From assembly GCF_047238185.1 (NCBI RefSeq), contig NZ_JBDFMI010000001.1, positions 2,294,001 to 2,358,000 on the forward strand: 64,000 nucleotides of DNA. Direction: 5' to 3'. The stretch comes from Bacillus_AD sp047238185 (lineage in GTDB: Bacteria; Bacillota; Bacilli; Bacillales; DSM-1321). A program made the translations under genes and the position numbers. This document shows positions 41,730 to 51,235 of this stretch, piece by piece (within the stretch, counting starts at the first letter, position 1; each line of letters starts with the position of its first letter). The notes under the pieces were generated by a model that did not search any database, had not been told where the DNA came from, and was given only the letters and a program-made list of their open reading frames with translations.

Positions 41730-44405
41730 TTATTTTGTTTTTCGCAGTAAAAATGAGCCCGCCAGTAAAAAAGTTGGCAGCGCAGACAAACCAAGAATTA
41801 GCAGCCAATCTTTCAGCGGTATACTGACCGTTTTGAAAATGCCTTGTAAGGATGGTACATAGATGACTGCCAACATCATGAGAAGTGAAATCACTACCGC
41901 GGCGACAAGATATAGGTTTCCGAACGGATTGCGGGCAAAGATGCTTTTTTCGCTCCGGCAGTCGAACACATGGATTAACTGGGCCAGAACAAGTGTAACG
42001 AATGCAATTGTCTGAGGGTAGTTTTCCCAATCGGGGTTATTGTGCAGGGCTGTTATGAATGCAAGCAATGTAACTCCGCCTATTAAAAAGCCCCGTGATA
42101 TAATCTTCCAGCCCAATCCTCTGGAAAAGACACCTTCTTTCGGATGGCGCGGCCTCCGTTTCATTACATTTCCTTCAGGACGGTCGAGTCCAAGTGCCAT
42201 CGCAGGCAAGCCGTCTGTCACAAGGTTAACCCACAGAATTTGGATAGGGAATAACGGAAGTGGGAGCGCAAGGATCATCGCAAACAGCATTACAAGGATT
42301 TCCCCTACATTCGACGCAAGCAAATATCTGATGAACTTTCTTATATTTTCATAGATATTCCTTCCTTCTTTAATAGCCGATTTAATCGTTGCAAAATTAT
42401 CATCCAATAGAATAAGCGAAGAGGCTTCTTTCGCCACGTCTGTTCCCGTGATGCCCATCGCGATGCCGATATCGGCGGATTTGATCGCAGGTGCATCATT
42501 GACGCCGTCTCCGGTCATCGCTACTATATGGCCTTTATTCTGTAAGGCTTTGACGATTTTTAATTTATCCTTTGGAGAAACTCGTGCAAATACCGCGACG
42601 TCATCCACAATAGCTTCAAGCTTCTCTAAAGACATGTCCATCAATTGTTTGCCTTCTACGACCATTTTCCCTTTACTTAGAATACCCAGCTGTTTGGCAA
42701 TGGCTGAAGCGGTTGTCACATGGTCTCCGGTTATCATAATGGTTTTAATGCCTGCTTTCTTGCATTCCTCAACGGCATCCTTCACTTCAGGGCGCGGTGG
42801 ATCAATCATTCCTTGCAGGCCGATAAAGATGAGATCTTTCTCCGCCTCGAAATCTCTCATCGCCTCTATCGAAGTTTGAATCGTTTTATAGCCGATGGCA
42901 ATCGTACGCAACGCTTGTGATGCAAGATCATCTACCGACTCCTGGACTTTTTTGGTCAAGGATCCATCAATATATTGCACCCGCTCTTCCCACATGATCG
43001 ACTTGCATTTTCCAAGTAAAACATCGGGCGCTCCTTTAGTCACAACAAATAACTTGCCGTTTTCATCCTTAACAATCACACTCATTAGCTTCCTGGTTGA
43101 ATCGAACGGAAATTCTTTCACGATTGAAAATTGTTTCATCAATGATTGCTTTGACAGTCCTGCCTTTAGCGCAGCAACGTGGATGGCCCCTTCTGTCGGG
43201 CTGCCGTCCATCACCACTTTCCCATCCTTCTCAATTACTTCAGAGCTGTTGCACAGCAACCCGAACGTCAACAATTGCTGCAGGGACTTATCTCCCGCTG
43301 CTTCTTCTTTGCCGTTTCTATAAAAGGAGCCTTGGAATTCGTTTTCTCCTGATGTGACTTCATATACATTTCCCGAATTCCAGACAGCTGTGACGGTCAT
43401 CTTATTCTGTGTCATCGTTCCAGTCTTATCTGAACAAATGACTGAAGCGCAGCCTAATGTTTCAACGGCTGGCAATTTACGGACAATCGCGCGCTGCTTG
43501 ATCATTCGTTGGACACCCAGTGATAAAGCGACGGTCACAATAGCTGGCAAGCCTTCAGGTATGGCTGCTACTGCGAGCGAAACACCTGAAAGGACCATGG
43601 TGTAAAGGTCATTTCCCTGTAGAACTCCCAAACCGACTACTAATATCGTCAAAAAAATGGCTGCTACTATTAAGATTTTTCCCAACTGCTCAAGTTTATG
43701 CTGCAGTGGCGTCATCAATGATTCAGAAGACTGGAGCATGTCGGCAATTTGGCCCATCGCTGTCTTCATTCCAGTTGCGGTGACAATACCTATTCCTTTT
43801 CCCCTTGTAACCATCGTACCCATGAAAGCCATATTTTCTTCATCGCCAATACTATTGATTTCATGGAGAATCGGCTTTTCTGTTTTAAGGACAGGAAGTG
43901 ATTCACCCGTGAGAGCTGATTCCTCGACTTCCAAAGCGACCGCCTCGATAATCCTGACATCAGCGCCAATCCGGTCTCCCGTCCCGAACTTGATGATATC
44001 TCCAATAACCAATTGTTTGGCCGGTATGCGGATCCATTGATGATCCCTTAGGACCGCCGTCTGCGGCGCCGACATTTGTTTAAGTGCCTCTAGCGATTTT
44101 TCGGCCTTTCTTTCTTGGAAAAAACCCAATCCTGCGTTTATGAATACTATGGCGATAATGGCAACAGCATCGATGTACTCCCCAAGCAGTCCGGAAATCA
44201 AAGTCGCTGCCAGCAAAATAATGACCATGAAATCCTTGAACTGCGCAAAAAACAATAACAGCGCAGATTGCTTCTCGCCTTCATCCAATTCGTTCAATCC
44301 GTTCAATTGGACTCTTTTTTCCGCTTCCTTGCTTTGAAGCCCTGCCTTGCAATCAGTCTTCAGGGACTGTTCCAGCTTATCCCTATCCATTTCTCTCAGT
44401 ATCAT
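41730..44405 (-). CDS. yloB: P-type calcium-transporting ATPase YloB
   Basis: An 891-residue membrane pump of the P2A (SERCA/PMR1-like) class, expected to export Ca2+. The N-terminal cation-ATPase domain, actuator loop with LTGESLPV (near 165), the calcium-site PEGLP (near 290), the phosphorylated aspartate in CSDKTGTMTQ (near 333), KGAPD, and the hinge MTGDGVNDAPAIKSADIGIAMG (near 600) are all present. About ten membrane segments can be traced, four in the last 190 residues. It is divergent from rqcH. In Bacillus this gene is linked to calcium handling in spores. Confidence 0.95.
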   Translation of the reverse strand: MILREMDRDKLEQSLKTDCKAGLQSKEAEKRVQLNGLNELDEGEKQSALLLFFAQFKDFMVIILLAATLISGLLGEYIDAVAIIAIVFINAGLGFFQERKAEKSLEALKQMSAPQTAVLRDHQWIRIPAKQLVIGDIIKFGTGDRIGADVRIIEAVALEVEESALTGESLPVLKTEKPILHEINSIGDEENMAFMGTMVTRGKGIGIVTATGMKTAMGQIADMLQSSESLMTPLQHKLEQLGKILIVAAIFLTILVVGLGVLQGNDLYTMVLSGVSLAVAAIPEGLPAIVTVALSLGVQRMIKQRAIVRKLPAVETLGCASVICSDKTGTMTQNKMTVTAVWNSGNVYEVTSGENEFQGSFYRNGKEEAAGDKSLQQLLTFGLLCNSSEVIEKDGKVVMDGSPTEGAIHVAALKAGLSKQSLMKQFSIVKEFPFDSTRKLMSVIVKDENGKLFVVTKGAPDVLLGKCKSIMWEERVQYIDGSLTKKVQESVDDLASQALRTIAIGYKTIQTSIEAMRDFEAEKDLIFIGLQGMIDPPRPEVKDAVEECKKAGIKTIMITGDHVTTASAIAKQLGILSKGKMVVEGKQLMDMSLEKLEAIVDDVAVFARVSPKDKLKIVKALQNKGHIVAMTGDGVNDAPAIKSADIGIAMGITGTDVAKEASSLILLDDNFATIKSAIKEGRNIYENIRKFIRYLLASNVGEILVMLFAMILALPLPLFPIQILWVNLVTDGLPAMALGLDRPEGNVMKRRPRHPKEGVFSRGLGWKIISRGFLIGGVTLLAFITALHNNPDWENYPQTIAFVTLVLAQLIHVFDCRSEKSIFARNPFGNLYLVAAVVISLLMMLAVIYVPSLQGIFKTVSIPLKDWLLILGLSALPTFLLAGSFLLRKTK

Positions 44406-44465
44406 TGCTTCATCTCACTTCCAATCATCACAATAAAGGAGTTGTCCTTCTTTTTACCATGCTTA

Positions 44466-44494
44466 TTCAGACAGGCTGCAAAAAATGCTATACT
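44466..44494 (+). promoter_or_regulatory. SigA-type promoter of rqcH
   Basis: TTCAGA (44466-44471), 17 bases, then TATACT (44489-44494) preceded by TGC as an extended -10. It leaves a leader of about 103 bases, longer than usual, in which I see only short possible stems. Confidence 0.6.
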
Positions 44495-44603
44495 TATGAA
44501 GAAAACAAACGGGCCATTCACCGCTATTATCCTAGCTGAGCATGGCACCGGGCACTGCCTCTCTCACGGGGAAGTGATTCTTAGCGAAAAGGAAGTTTTA
44601 AAC

Positions 44604-46316
44604 ATGTCATTTGATGGTTTATTTACAAAAGCAATGTGTGAGGAACTCACTGAACATATCTCGGGAGGCCGGATTAATAAGATCCATCAGCCATATCCAA
44701 ATGAAATTATATTGATTGTCAGAGCAAACGGAAAGAACCACAAGGTGCTCCTTTCCGCACATCCCAGCTACAGCAGGTCGCAATTAACGAATGAAAGCTA
44801 CGAAAACCCGCAGGATCCGCCAATGTTCTGCATGCTTCTCCGCAAGCATCTGGAAGGGGCCATTATTGAGAAAATCGAACAAAAAGGACAGGACCGCATA
44901 CTGATCTTTGATCTGAAAGGCCGGACAGAAATAGGAGATGTTAGCTATAAACGGCTTATTGTCGAAATTATGGGCAGACACAGTAATATCGTTCTTATAG
45001 ATAAGGAAAACGGTATGATATTGGATAGTATTAAACATATATCGCATGCTGTGAATTCATACAGAGCTATTTTGCCGGGACAGACGTATACATATCCTCC
45101 CGAACAGCATAAAATGGATCCTCTCACAGCGGCGGATGAAGACATTCGAAGAGTTCTTAACTTTAATGAAGGAAAGCTTCAGCAGCAGATAGTCCACGCA
45201 TTCGGTGGTGTATCGCCATTGTTGGCTAAAGAAATAGTGTTCGTAAGCGGATTGCCGACAATTGACAATATCCTTAAAGGATTCCAGGCCGTTATGGGGC
45301 CATTCAGGGCAAATGTTTACGCCCCCACTATGGTATCAACAGCGAACAAAGACTATTTTTATTGCATATCCTTGAGCCACTTGGAAGGGAAAACAGAATC
45401 GTTCCAAACACTTAGTGAATTGCTGGACCGTTTCTATTTTGGCAAAGCTTCCCGCGACCGAATCAAACAGCAGGCACAGGATCTCGACCGCTTCATTGCC
45501 AACGAAAAAGAAAAGAACGTAAAAAAGATTGCCAAGCTAGAAAATACGTTAAAGGATAGTGAAAAAGCGGAACAACATCAACTATATGGAGAGCTATTGA
45601 CAGCCAATATGCATCAAGTGAAGCAAGGAATGAAGGAAATCACTGCAGTGAATTATTACGATGAGAACCAAGGCACTGTGACTATTCCTTTAGATCCGCA
45701 AAAAACGCCATCCCAAAACGCCCAAAAATATTTCACTAAATACCAAAAGGCAAAAAACGCGAAATCGGCGGTAACCGAACAAATCGGACTAGCCCAAGAG
45801 GAAGTCGATTACTTCGATCAATTGCTTCAGCAGCTGGATTCGGCACAACCTAGAGATATTGAGGAAATGCGCGAGGAGCTTCAGGAGGAAGGCTATCTGA
45901 AACAGCGGAATAAAAAAGGGTTTAAGAAACCGAAAAATTCAAAGCCCGCCTTGGATGAATATATCTCTTCCGATGGCGATGAAATATGGGTCGGTAAAAA
46001 CAATAAACAAAATGAATACTTGACGAACAAGGCTAGCCGCCGTGATGATCTATGGTTCCATACAAAGGATATTCCTGGTTCACACGTTGTGATCCGAAAT
46101 AGCCGACCAAGCGAACAAACAATTCAAGAAGCCGCAATGATTGCAGCCTATTTCAGTAAAGCGAAAGATTCAAGCGGTGTTCCAGTCGACTTTACACAGA
46201 TTCGGCACGTCAAAAAACCAAAGGGAAGCAAGCCTGGGTTTGTCACATATGATCAACAGAATACCGTATATGTAACTCCTGACGCGAATCTAGTGATCAA
46301 ACTCCAAAAACAATAA
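44604..46316 (+). CDS. rqcH: Ribosome quality control factor RqcH (YloA)
   Basis: A 570-residue NEMF/Rqc2-family protein that binds obstructed 50S subunits and recruits alanyl-tRNA to add Ala tails to stalled chains. The N-terminal NFACT-N domain (about 1-210, MSFDGLFTKAMCEELTEHIS), a long coiled coil (about 280-420) and the C-terminal NFACT-R domain (about 445-560, DDLWFHTKDIPGSHVVIRN) are in order. Older annotations call it fibronectin-binding protein. The frame is open from 44268, but homologs begin at ATG 44604, preceded by AAGGAAG. Confidence 0.95.
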   Translation: MSFDGLFTKAMCEELTEHISGGRINKIHQPYPNEIILIVRANGKNHKVLLSAHPSYSRSQLTNESYENPQDPPMFCMLLRKHLEGAIIEKIEQKGQDRILIFDLKGRTEIGDVSYKRLIVEIMGRHSNIVLIDKENGMILDSIKHISHAVNSYRAILPGQTYTYPPEQHKMDPLTAADEDIRRVLNFNEGKLQQQIVHAFGGVSPLLAKEIVFVSGLPTIDNILKGFQAVMGPFRANVYAPTMVSTANKDYFYCISLSHLEGKTESFQTLSELLDRFYFGKASRDRIKQQAQDLDRFIANEKEKNVKKIAKLENTLKDSEKAEQHQLYGELLTANMHQVKQGMKEITAVNYYDENQGTVTIPLDPQKTPSQNAQKYFTKYQKAKNAKSAVTEQIGLAQEEVDYFDQLLQQLDSAQPRDIEEMREELQEEGYLKQRNKKGFKKPKNSKPALDEYISSDGDEIWVGKNNKQNEYLTNKASRRDDLWFHTKDIPGSHVVIRNSRPSEQTIQEAAMIAAYFSKAKDSSGVPVDFTQIRHVKKPKGSKPGFVTYDQQNTVYVTPDANLVIKLQKQ

Positions 46317-46346
46317 AGGCTATTGAAAAAGGATTTAAAATGGCTA

Positions 46347-46380
46347 GGGAGATCGATTGAAAGCAATCGATCTCCCTTTT
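46347..46380 (+). terminator. Intrinsic terminator of rqcH
   Basis: A 13-base perfect stem GGGAGATCGATTG/CAATCGATCTCCC with an AAAG loop, followed by TTTTCT, 30 bases after the rqcH stop. Confidence 0.9.
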
Positions 46381-46597
46381 CTATCTATAATGATGGGATA
46401 CAAAGGATATCCAGCCATTCATCTCTTCCGATTTAATTGATTGCAGCGGGGATAAGCCAATTCCATAGGAAAAACAAAGATGTTGTTCACTATTGTTCTA
46501 TCAAATATAGGGCCCCACTTTCTGAATATACACTTTTTATTTGATTCCACTCCCTTTATAATAGAGACAACCAATCATTAAGAGAGAAGTGAATCGC

Positions 46598-47197
46598 ATG
46601 AACATTGAAGATATTTATGGCGACTTGCCTGAAATAGAAACAGAGAGACTTTCCCTTCGTAAATTGACTCTGGATGATCTCACCGATATGCATGAATACA
46701 CTTCCAATAACAAAGTGAGCACTTACGTTACATGGGACAGACACCAATCGTTAGCAGACACAAAAGGATTCATCCATTTTGTCTTGAAACAATATACAGA
46801 AAAAAGGATTGCCCCCTGGGGAATTGTCCATAAACAGGACCGGAAGCTAATCGGCACAATTGACTTTGTCAAATGGGAGACAAAACACCGATCTGCAGAA
46901 TTGGGGTACGCCATCTCAGAAAACTATTGGGGGCGAGGGCTGACAACAGAAGCAGCCAAAGCGTTGCTTATTTTCGGTTTTGAACAGATGGATTTATTAA
47001 GGATACAAGCTAGGTGCCTTGCCGAAAATATAGCTTCCGAAAGTGTGATGAAAAAAATTGGAATGCAATATGAAGGAACTTTAAGGCAGGCAATGCTTCT
47101 GAAAGGAAAACACCGTGATATAAAAATGTACTCCATTTTATTGAATGAGTACCAGGAGAGAAATAAAAAAGAAACACTGGCCCAAACAGAAAGATAA
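46598..47197 (+). CDS. GNAT acetyltransferase, RimJ/RimL type
   Basis: A 199-residue GCN5-related N-acetyltransferase of the Acetyltransf_3 class. ETERLSLRKLTLDDLTDM is the typical entry strand, and the acetyl-CoA loop is in LGYAISENYWGRGLTTEAAK (about 107-126), followed by LRIQARCLAENIASESVMKK. Substrates in this class range from ribosomal-protein N-termini to antibiotics and amino acids; nothing here settles which. The ATG at 46598 follows AGAGAAG. A perfect TATAAT lies at 46557-46562 with no strong -35. It is convergent with the racemase and not part of the conserved core order. Confidence 0.9.
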   Translation: MNIEDIYGDLPEIETERLSLRKLTLDDLTDMHEYTSNNKVSTYVTWDRHQSLADTKGFIHFVLKQYTEKRIAPWGIVHKQDRKLIGTIDFVKWETKHRSAELGYAISENYWGRGLTTEAAKALLIFGFEQMDLLRIQARCLAENIASESVMKKIGMQYEGTLRQAMLLKGKHRDIKMYSILLNEYQERNKKETLAQTER

Positions 47198-47241
47198 ACT
47201 AGGCTGCAAGGATGGAAACAACCGTCCTTGCAGCCTGTTTT
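47198..47241. terminator. Bidirectional terminator between GNAT and racemase genes
   Basis: A near-perfect 15-position stem (AGGCTGCAAGGATGG at 47201-47215, CCGTCCTTGCAGCCT at 47222-47236) with a loop of six. GTTTTTC follows on the plus strand. It serves the two convergent genes. Confidence 0.88.
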
Positions 47242-47937
47242 TCAATCATTTTCTAATGATATATTCACTGCTTCCTGTGCATGTATCTTTGTTGTATCGA
47301 ATAAAGGCAGATCGATATCCTTCCCACCTACCAACATTCCTATCTCGGTACAACCAAGGATAATGCCTTCCGCTCCCTGCAGGCGCAAATCTTCCATGAT
47401 TCTGTTGAAAGCATCCCTAGATGGAGCCCTAACCTTCCCCAGGCACAATTCCTCAAATATAACCTTATTAATAAAATTCCTTTCCTTTTTCCCGGGAACC
47501 AGGATATCAATGCCCGATTCTGCGATTCTATCTTTATAAAAAGATTGCTCCATTGTGTATGAGGTCCCTAAAAGACCTACTTTCTCCAATCCAGATTTAG
47601 TTATGGCTGCAGCAGTGGCATCTGCTATATGCAGGACTGGTATCTTCACAGAGTCTTGGATGCTTCCAAACACTTTATGCATTGTATTTGTGCAGATGAG
47701 GATAAAATCAGCTCCACCCTCTTCCAATTGAGCTGCTGCCTGTCCGAGCAATTCACCGGCCTTATCCCACTCGCCACATCTCTGCAGTTCTTCAATTTCA
47801 GCAAAATCAACACTCACCAATACTATTTTTGCGCTGTGTAGTCCGCCTAATTGTTCCCTAACCTGTTCATTTATAAAAGAATAATATAGAGCAGAGGATT
47901 CCCAGCTCATTCCCCCCAGCAAACCGATTGTTTTCAA
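47242..47937 (-). CDS. Aspartate/glutamate racemase-family protein
   Basis: A 231-residue cofactor-independent racemase relative of the YgeA/RacX group. GLLGGMSWESS opens the protein. The two catalytic cysteines expected of the family lie in LICTNTMHK (about 81-89) and ILGCTEIGML (about 190-199), so it is probably active. The substrate may be aspartate or another amino acid. The start is inferred as TTG at 47937 (MKTIGLLGG), eight bases after GGAAGGTGG; a GTG three codons earlier overlaps that site. D-amino acids serve in peptidoglycan and biofilm or spore biology, but the role here is open. Confidence 0.88.
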   Translation of the reverse strand: MKTIGLLGGMSWESSALYYSFINEQVREQLGGLHSAKIVLVSVDFAEIEELQRCGEWDKAGELLGQAAAQLEEGGADFILICTNTMHKVFGSIQDSVKIPVLHIADATAAAITKSGLEKVGLLGTSYTMEQSFYKDRIAESGIDILVPGKKERNFINKVIFEELCLGKVRAPSRDAFNRIMEDLRLQGAEGIILGCTEIGMLVGGKDIDLPLFDTTKIHAQEAVNISLEND

Positions 47938-48139
47938 TGGATCCACCTTCCTTACTATAAGAGTGATGTACTTTGATCCTACCATTTGGCAACAGTAAAT
48001 AATAGACAAGGAAATCAATAAATATCCCGGATATATACGGAGTGTTGCCTAGTAGCTGCCCCTCCTGCTTTATCACCTATCCAAAAAGCCGGACATCCCC
48101 TTTTTTTAGAGGTGTCATTTACAAATTTCAACTCCCTCC

Positions 48140-48180
48140 AAAACATAACTAAGAGACCGAGTGAAAGTACCCGATCTCTT
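48140..48180 (-). terminator. Probable terminator of the pyr operon
   Basis: A 12-position stem with two wobbles (AAGAGACCGAGT at 48151-48162, ACCCGATCTCTT at 48169-48180) with a six-base loop lies 24 bases past the pyrE stop. The minus-strand tail AGTTATGTTTT is only moderately T-rich. Confidence 0.6.
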
Positions 48181-48204
48181 TTGCCATTATTCATAAAGGA
48201 TGTT

Positions 48205-48837
48205 TCAGCCTTCCATCCATGCCGTAGTATGAGGCTGTTCACGCCATTTGGTCAATTTTTGAACTTCCGCTTCTTTAATATAGCCATTCTGTCCAGCAAC
48301 CTGTACCAACGTCCCATAGTTACTTAATGAGTGGTTTATTATATTTGCTTTTTGAAGCATTTCTTTTCCTTTTTCGAGCTCGTATGTAAAGATAGATGCC
48401 ACCCCTAAAATCTCACACCCTGCCTCACGCAAGGCTTTTGCAGCAGTGATGACGCTTCCTCCCGTAGAAATGAGGTCTTCAATGATAACCACCTTTTGTC
48501 CAGGTGAAGCAAGACCTTCAATTTGGTTGCCTTTGCCATGTTCCTTGGCTCTCGAACGGATATAGCACATTGGCAAGTCTAAAAGATCGCTTACCCAGGC
48601 AGCATGGGGAATCCCTGCGGTAGCCGTTCCCGCAATCAATTCTGCATCCGGAAATTCTTTCTTTATGATATCCGCCAAACCTGAAGCAATTTGCTTTCGT
48701 AGTTCAGGATACGATAACGTAAGCCGATTATCGCAATAGATAGGCGATTTCATCCCTGAAGACCATGTGAATGGATCATTCGGCTGTAAAAATACAGCTT
48801 TTATTTTCAATAATTGTTCTGCAATTGCTTCTTTCAT
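48205..48837 (-). CDS. pyrE: Orotate phosphoribosyltransferase
   Basis: A 210-residue enzyme that joins orotate and PRPP to make OMP. The PRPP motif VVIIEDLISTGGSVITAA (about 118-135) and the N-terminal FTWSSGMKSPIYCDNRLTLS are typical. It is the last gene of the pyr operon; its ATG comes one base after the pyrF stop, whose sequence supplies the GGGAGGA ribosome site. Confidence 0.98.
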   Translation of the reverse strand: MKEAIAEQLLKIKAVFLQPNDPFTWSSGMKSPIYCDNRLTLSYPELRKQIASGLADIIKKEFPDAELIAGTATAGIPHAAWVSDLLDLPMCYIRSRAKEHGKGNQIEGLASPGQKVVIIEDLISTGGSVITAAKALREAGCEILGVASIFTYELEKGKEMLQKANIINHSLSNYGTLVQVAGQNGYIKEAEVQKLTKWREQPHTTAWMEG

Positions 48838-48838
48838 G

Positions 48839-49549
48839 TCATTTTTCCTCCCAGGCTGATTTTATATGTTGATAGGCAGCAATCGGTGATTGTGCTTTTG
48901 TGATTGATCTTCCTACAACGATTGCATTCGTCCCTAATTCTCTTGCTCTTTCAGGAGTCGCGATTCTGATTTGGTCGTTCTGGTCATCATTGGACATCCG
49001 GATGCCCGGAGTGACGGTCAGGAAATCGCCGCCCAGCTCTTTATGAATCCTTTCCACTTCCCAAGGGGAACAAACAACGCCATCCAGTCCCGCTTCCTTT
49101 GTTAACGCTGCATAATGAAGCACGCTGTCTTCCAAGGACATCCCAATTCCCTGTTCCCGCTGCATTGCGTTTTCGGATGTACTTGTCAGCTGGGTTACAG
49201 CAATCAATAAGGGCCGATTTCTCCCTGGCACTGTTCCTGCTTCAAGACCCGCCAACGCTTCTGCCATCATTTTACTTCCGCCGGCAGCATGTACATTCAC
49301 CATATCGATTTCAAGTGACGCCAACCCTTTCATAGCCTGATGAACAGTATTAGGAATATCATGAAGCTTTAAATCCAAGAAGATTTTATGGCCCCGGCCC
49401 TTAATGTCCTTTATAAGGGCAGGTCCATTTTGATAAAAAAGTTCCATCCCGATTTTCACATATAATTCCTCTTGAGTGAATTGATCCAGAAAGGCACTCA
49501 CCTCATCCATATGACTGAAGTCAAGCGCGACTATTAATGAGTTGTTCAT
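48839..49549 (-). CDS. pyrF: Orotidine 5'-phosphate decarboxylase
   Basis: A 236-residue TIM barrel that decarboxylates OMP to UMP. LIVALDF opens the protein, the catalytic Lys-Asp set is in IFLDLKLHDIPNTVHQA (about 56-72), and TPGIR and VVGRSI near the end bind phosphate. The start is ATG 49549 after GGGAGGAG, overlapping the end of pyrD by 29 bases; the frame to 49654 has no family support. Confidence 0.98.
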   Translation of the reverse strand: MNNSLIVALDFSHMDEVSAFLDQFTQEELYVKIGMELFYQNGPALIKDIKGRGHKIFLDLKLHDIPNTVHQAMKGLASLEIDMVNVHAAGGSKMMAEALAGLEAGTVPGRNRPLLIAVTQLTSTSENAMQREQGIGMSLEDSVLHYAALTKEAGLDGVVCSPWEVERIHKELGGDFLTVTPGIRMSNDDQNDQIRIATPERARELGTNAIVVGRSITKAQSPIAAYQHIKSAWEEK

Positions 49550-50459
49550 TTTTCCAGCTCCTCCCTGTACATTCAGATATATGTTCATAGCCCAATGCAT
49601 CCAATAATTGAGGCAATTCGTCAATAATCGCTGGGCAAACAAACGGGTCGACAAAGTTGGCAGTACCTACTGCAACTGCACTTGCACCAGCATAAAAGAA
49701 TTCAATGACATCCTCTGCATTCATGATTCCGCCCATTCCTATGATCGGAATGTGCACTTGCTGGCTTACCTCATGAATCATCCGGATAGCAACCGGCTTT
49801 ATCGCAGGTCCTGATAAACCGCCTGTCTTATTGGCAATGATCGGCTTGGCAGTCTTAAGGTCAAGTCTCATGCCTAATAAAGTATTGATCATTGTCAGGC
49901 CATCAGCCCCGCCATCCTCAACGGCTTTAGCCATTGAAACGATATTCGTCACATTGGGCGAAAGCTTTACATAAACAGGTACTTCAGATGCTTCCTTCAC
50001 CTTTTTCGTCAATCGTTTAGCCGTCTCCGGATCTGTTCCGAAGGCTATGCCCCCTTCTTTCACATTCGGGCAGGAAATATTCAATTCCAATGCTGCGACA
50101 TTAGGTGCGGTGCTGATTTTTTTCGCCACTTCAACATACTCTTCTTCCGTGGATCCGGCTATATTGGCAATGATCGGCAAGTCATATTGTTCGAGCCATA
50201 CAAGTTCATTTTCCATAACATGTTCAAGGCCAGGATTTTGCAAGCCGATTGCATTCAACATTCCTGAGTGGGTTTCAGCGACTCTAGGTGTCGGATTCCC
50301 AAATCGAGGTTCCACAGTCGTTGCCTTAATCATGATGCTTCCAAGTTTATTCAAATCGTATAGTTCACTGAATTCCTTACCGAATCCAAAGCACCCCGAT
50401 GCCGGCATAACAGGATTTTTCAAGGATAATCCTGGAAGTTCCATTTGCAATTTGGTCAT
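49521..50459 (-). CDS. pyrD: Dihydroorotate dehydrogenase B, catalytic subunit
   Basis: A 312-residue FMN enzyme of class 1B that oxidises dihydroorotate to orotate with PyrK. The catalytic cysteine lies in LNISCPNVKEGG (about 128-139), and GGADGLTMINTLLG and IIGMGGIMNAEDVIEFFYAGA form the FMN phosphate site. The cysteine at this position and the adjacent pyrK distinguish it from quinone-linked class 2 enzymes. ATG overlaps the pyrK stop. Confidence 0.98.
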   Translation of the reverse strand: MTKLQMELPGLSLKNPVMPASGCFGFGKEFSELYDLNKLGSIMIKATTVEPRFGNPTPRVAETHSGMLNAIGLQNPGLEHVMENELVWLEQYDLPIIANIAGSTEEEYVEVAKKISTAPNVAALELNISCPNVKEGGIAFGTDPETAKRLTKKVKEASEVPVYVKLSPNVTNIVSMAKAVEDGGADGLTMINTLLGMRLDLKTAKPIIANKTGGLSGPAIKPVAIRMIHEVSQQVHIPIIGMGGIMNAEDVIEFFYAGASAVAVGTANFVDPFVCPAIIDELPQLLDALGYEHISECTGRSWKNEQLINSRA

Positions 50460-51235
50460 AGGATCACCTCTCCCGCACGGAATACCGGTCCATCACTGCA
50501 CACTTTTTTATAGTGCTTGCCAGGACGGCCGTCTTTTGTTTTACAGACGCATGCATAACACGCGCCGATGCCGCAGCCCATTCTTTCTTCCAATGAAAGA
50601 AACACTTTCTGTTCCGGATAGCTTTGTTCAATAGAACGCAGCATGGCAATTGGGCCACAAGAGAACAATACATCGAAAGAAAGCATTCCATCCTTTATAA
50701 CATCCGTAACAAACCCTTTATAGCCGTGTGTACCATCAACAGTTGCAATATGGACGTCGCCGAATTCACGGAATTTTTCCTCATAGAATACAACCGATTT
50801 TGTCTGGAAGCCCAAAACAGCTATTACCTTGACACCTTTGGCGGCCAGCCTTTTTCCAAGCTCATACAATGGCGGCACGCCGATTCCTCCGCCGACCAAA
50901 AGGGCTGTTTCTCCAGGAAGAGCTTCCTCTTCTTGAAAACCATTGCCCAAAGGGCCAAGAACATCAATTGTTTCGCCGCGCTTTTTTTCGGCGATCAATG
51001 CGGTCCCTCTTCCTTCGGCCCTGTATATCATGGTGAACTGCTTCTTTTCAGAATCAATCGAACAGATGCTGATCGGTCTTCTTAACAGCGGCTCGTAGCT
51101 GTTTCCTGCTTTTAATTGCACAAATTGCCCCGGCTCCTTCATCTGTGAAACGAGCTCACCCTGCAGGGTAAGCTCGTAAATAGATTGAGCGATTTCTTGT
51201 TGTGAGACGATAGCCATATTCTCTTTCTTGATCAT
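50456..51235 (-). CDS. pyrK: Dihydroorotate dehydrogenase electron transfer subunit
   Basis: A 259-residue FAD and [2Fe-2S] protein that passes electrons from PyrD to NAD+. RRPISIC binds FAD and LVGGGIGVPPLYELGKRL binds the dinucleotide. The cluster cysteines are in MGCGIGACYACVC and the downstream VCSDGPVF. ATG overlaps the carB stop (ATGA) and follows AAGGAG. Confidence 0.98.
   Translation of the reverse strand: MIKKENMAIVSQQEIAQSIYELTLQGELVSQMKEPGQFVQLKAGNSYEPLLRRPISICSIDSEKKQFTMIYRAEGRGTALIAEKKRGETIDVLGPLGNGFQEEEALPGETALLVGGGIGVPPLYELGKRLAAKGVKVIAVLGFQTKSVVFYEEKFREFGDVHIATVDGTHGYKGFVTDVIKDGMLSFDVLFSCGPIAMLRSIEQSYPEQKVFLSLEERMGCGIGACYACVCKTKDGRPGKHYKKVCSDGPVFRAGEVIL

Noticed and set aside
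43420..43445. DKTGTMT instead of DKTGTLT in the calcium ATPase as an anomaly
   Set aside because: As I recall, B. subtilis YloB has the same Met, so it is a subfamily trait and not a defect.
44500..44603. Riboswitch or T-box in the rqcH leader
   Set aside because: No T-box sequence or known riboswitch core is recognisable; only short weak stems.
48015..48242. 75-residue frame between the racemase gene and pyrE
   Set aside because: Covers the pyrE terminator hairpin and part of the pyrE 3' end; no family resemblance.
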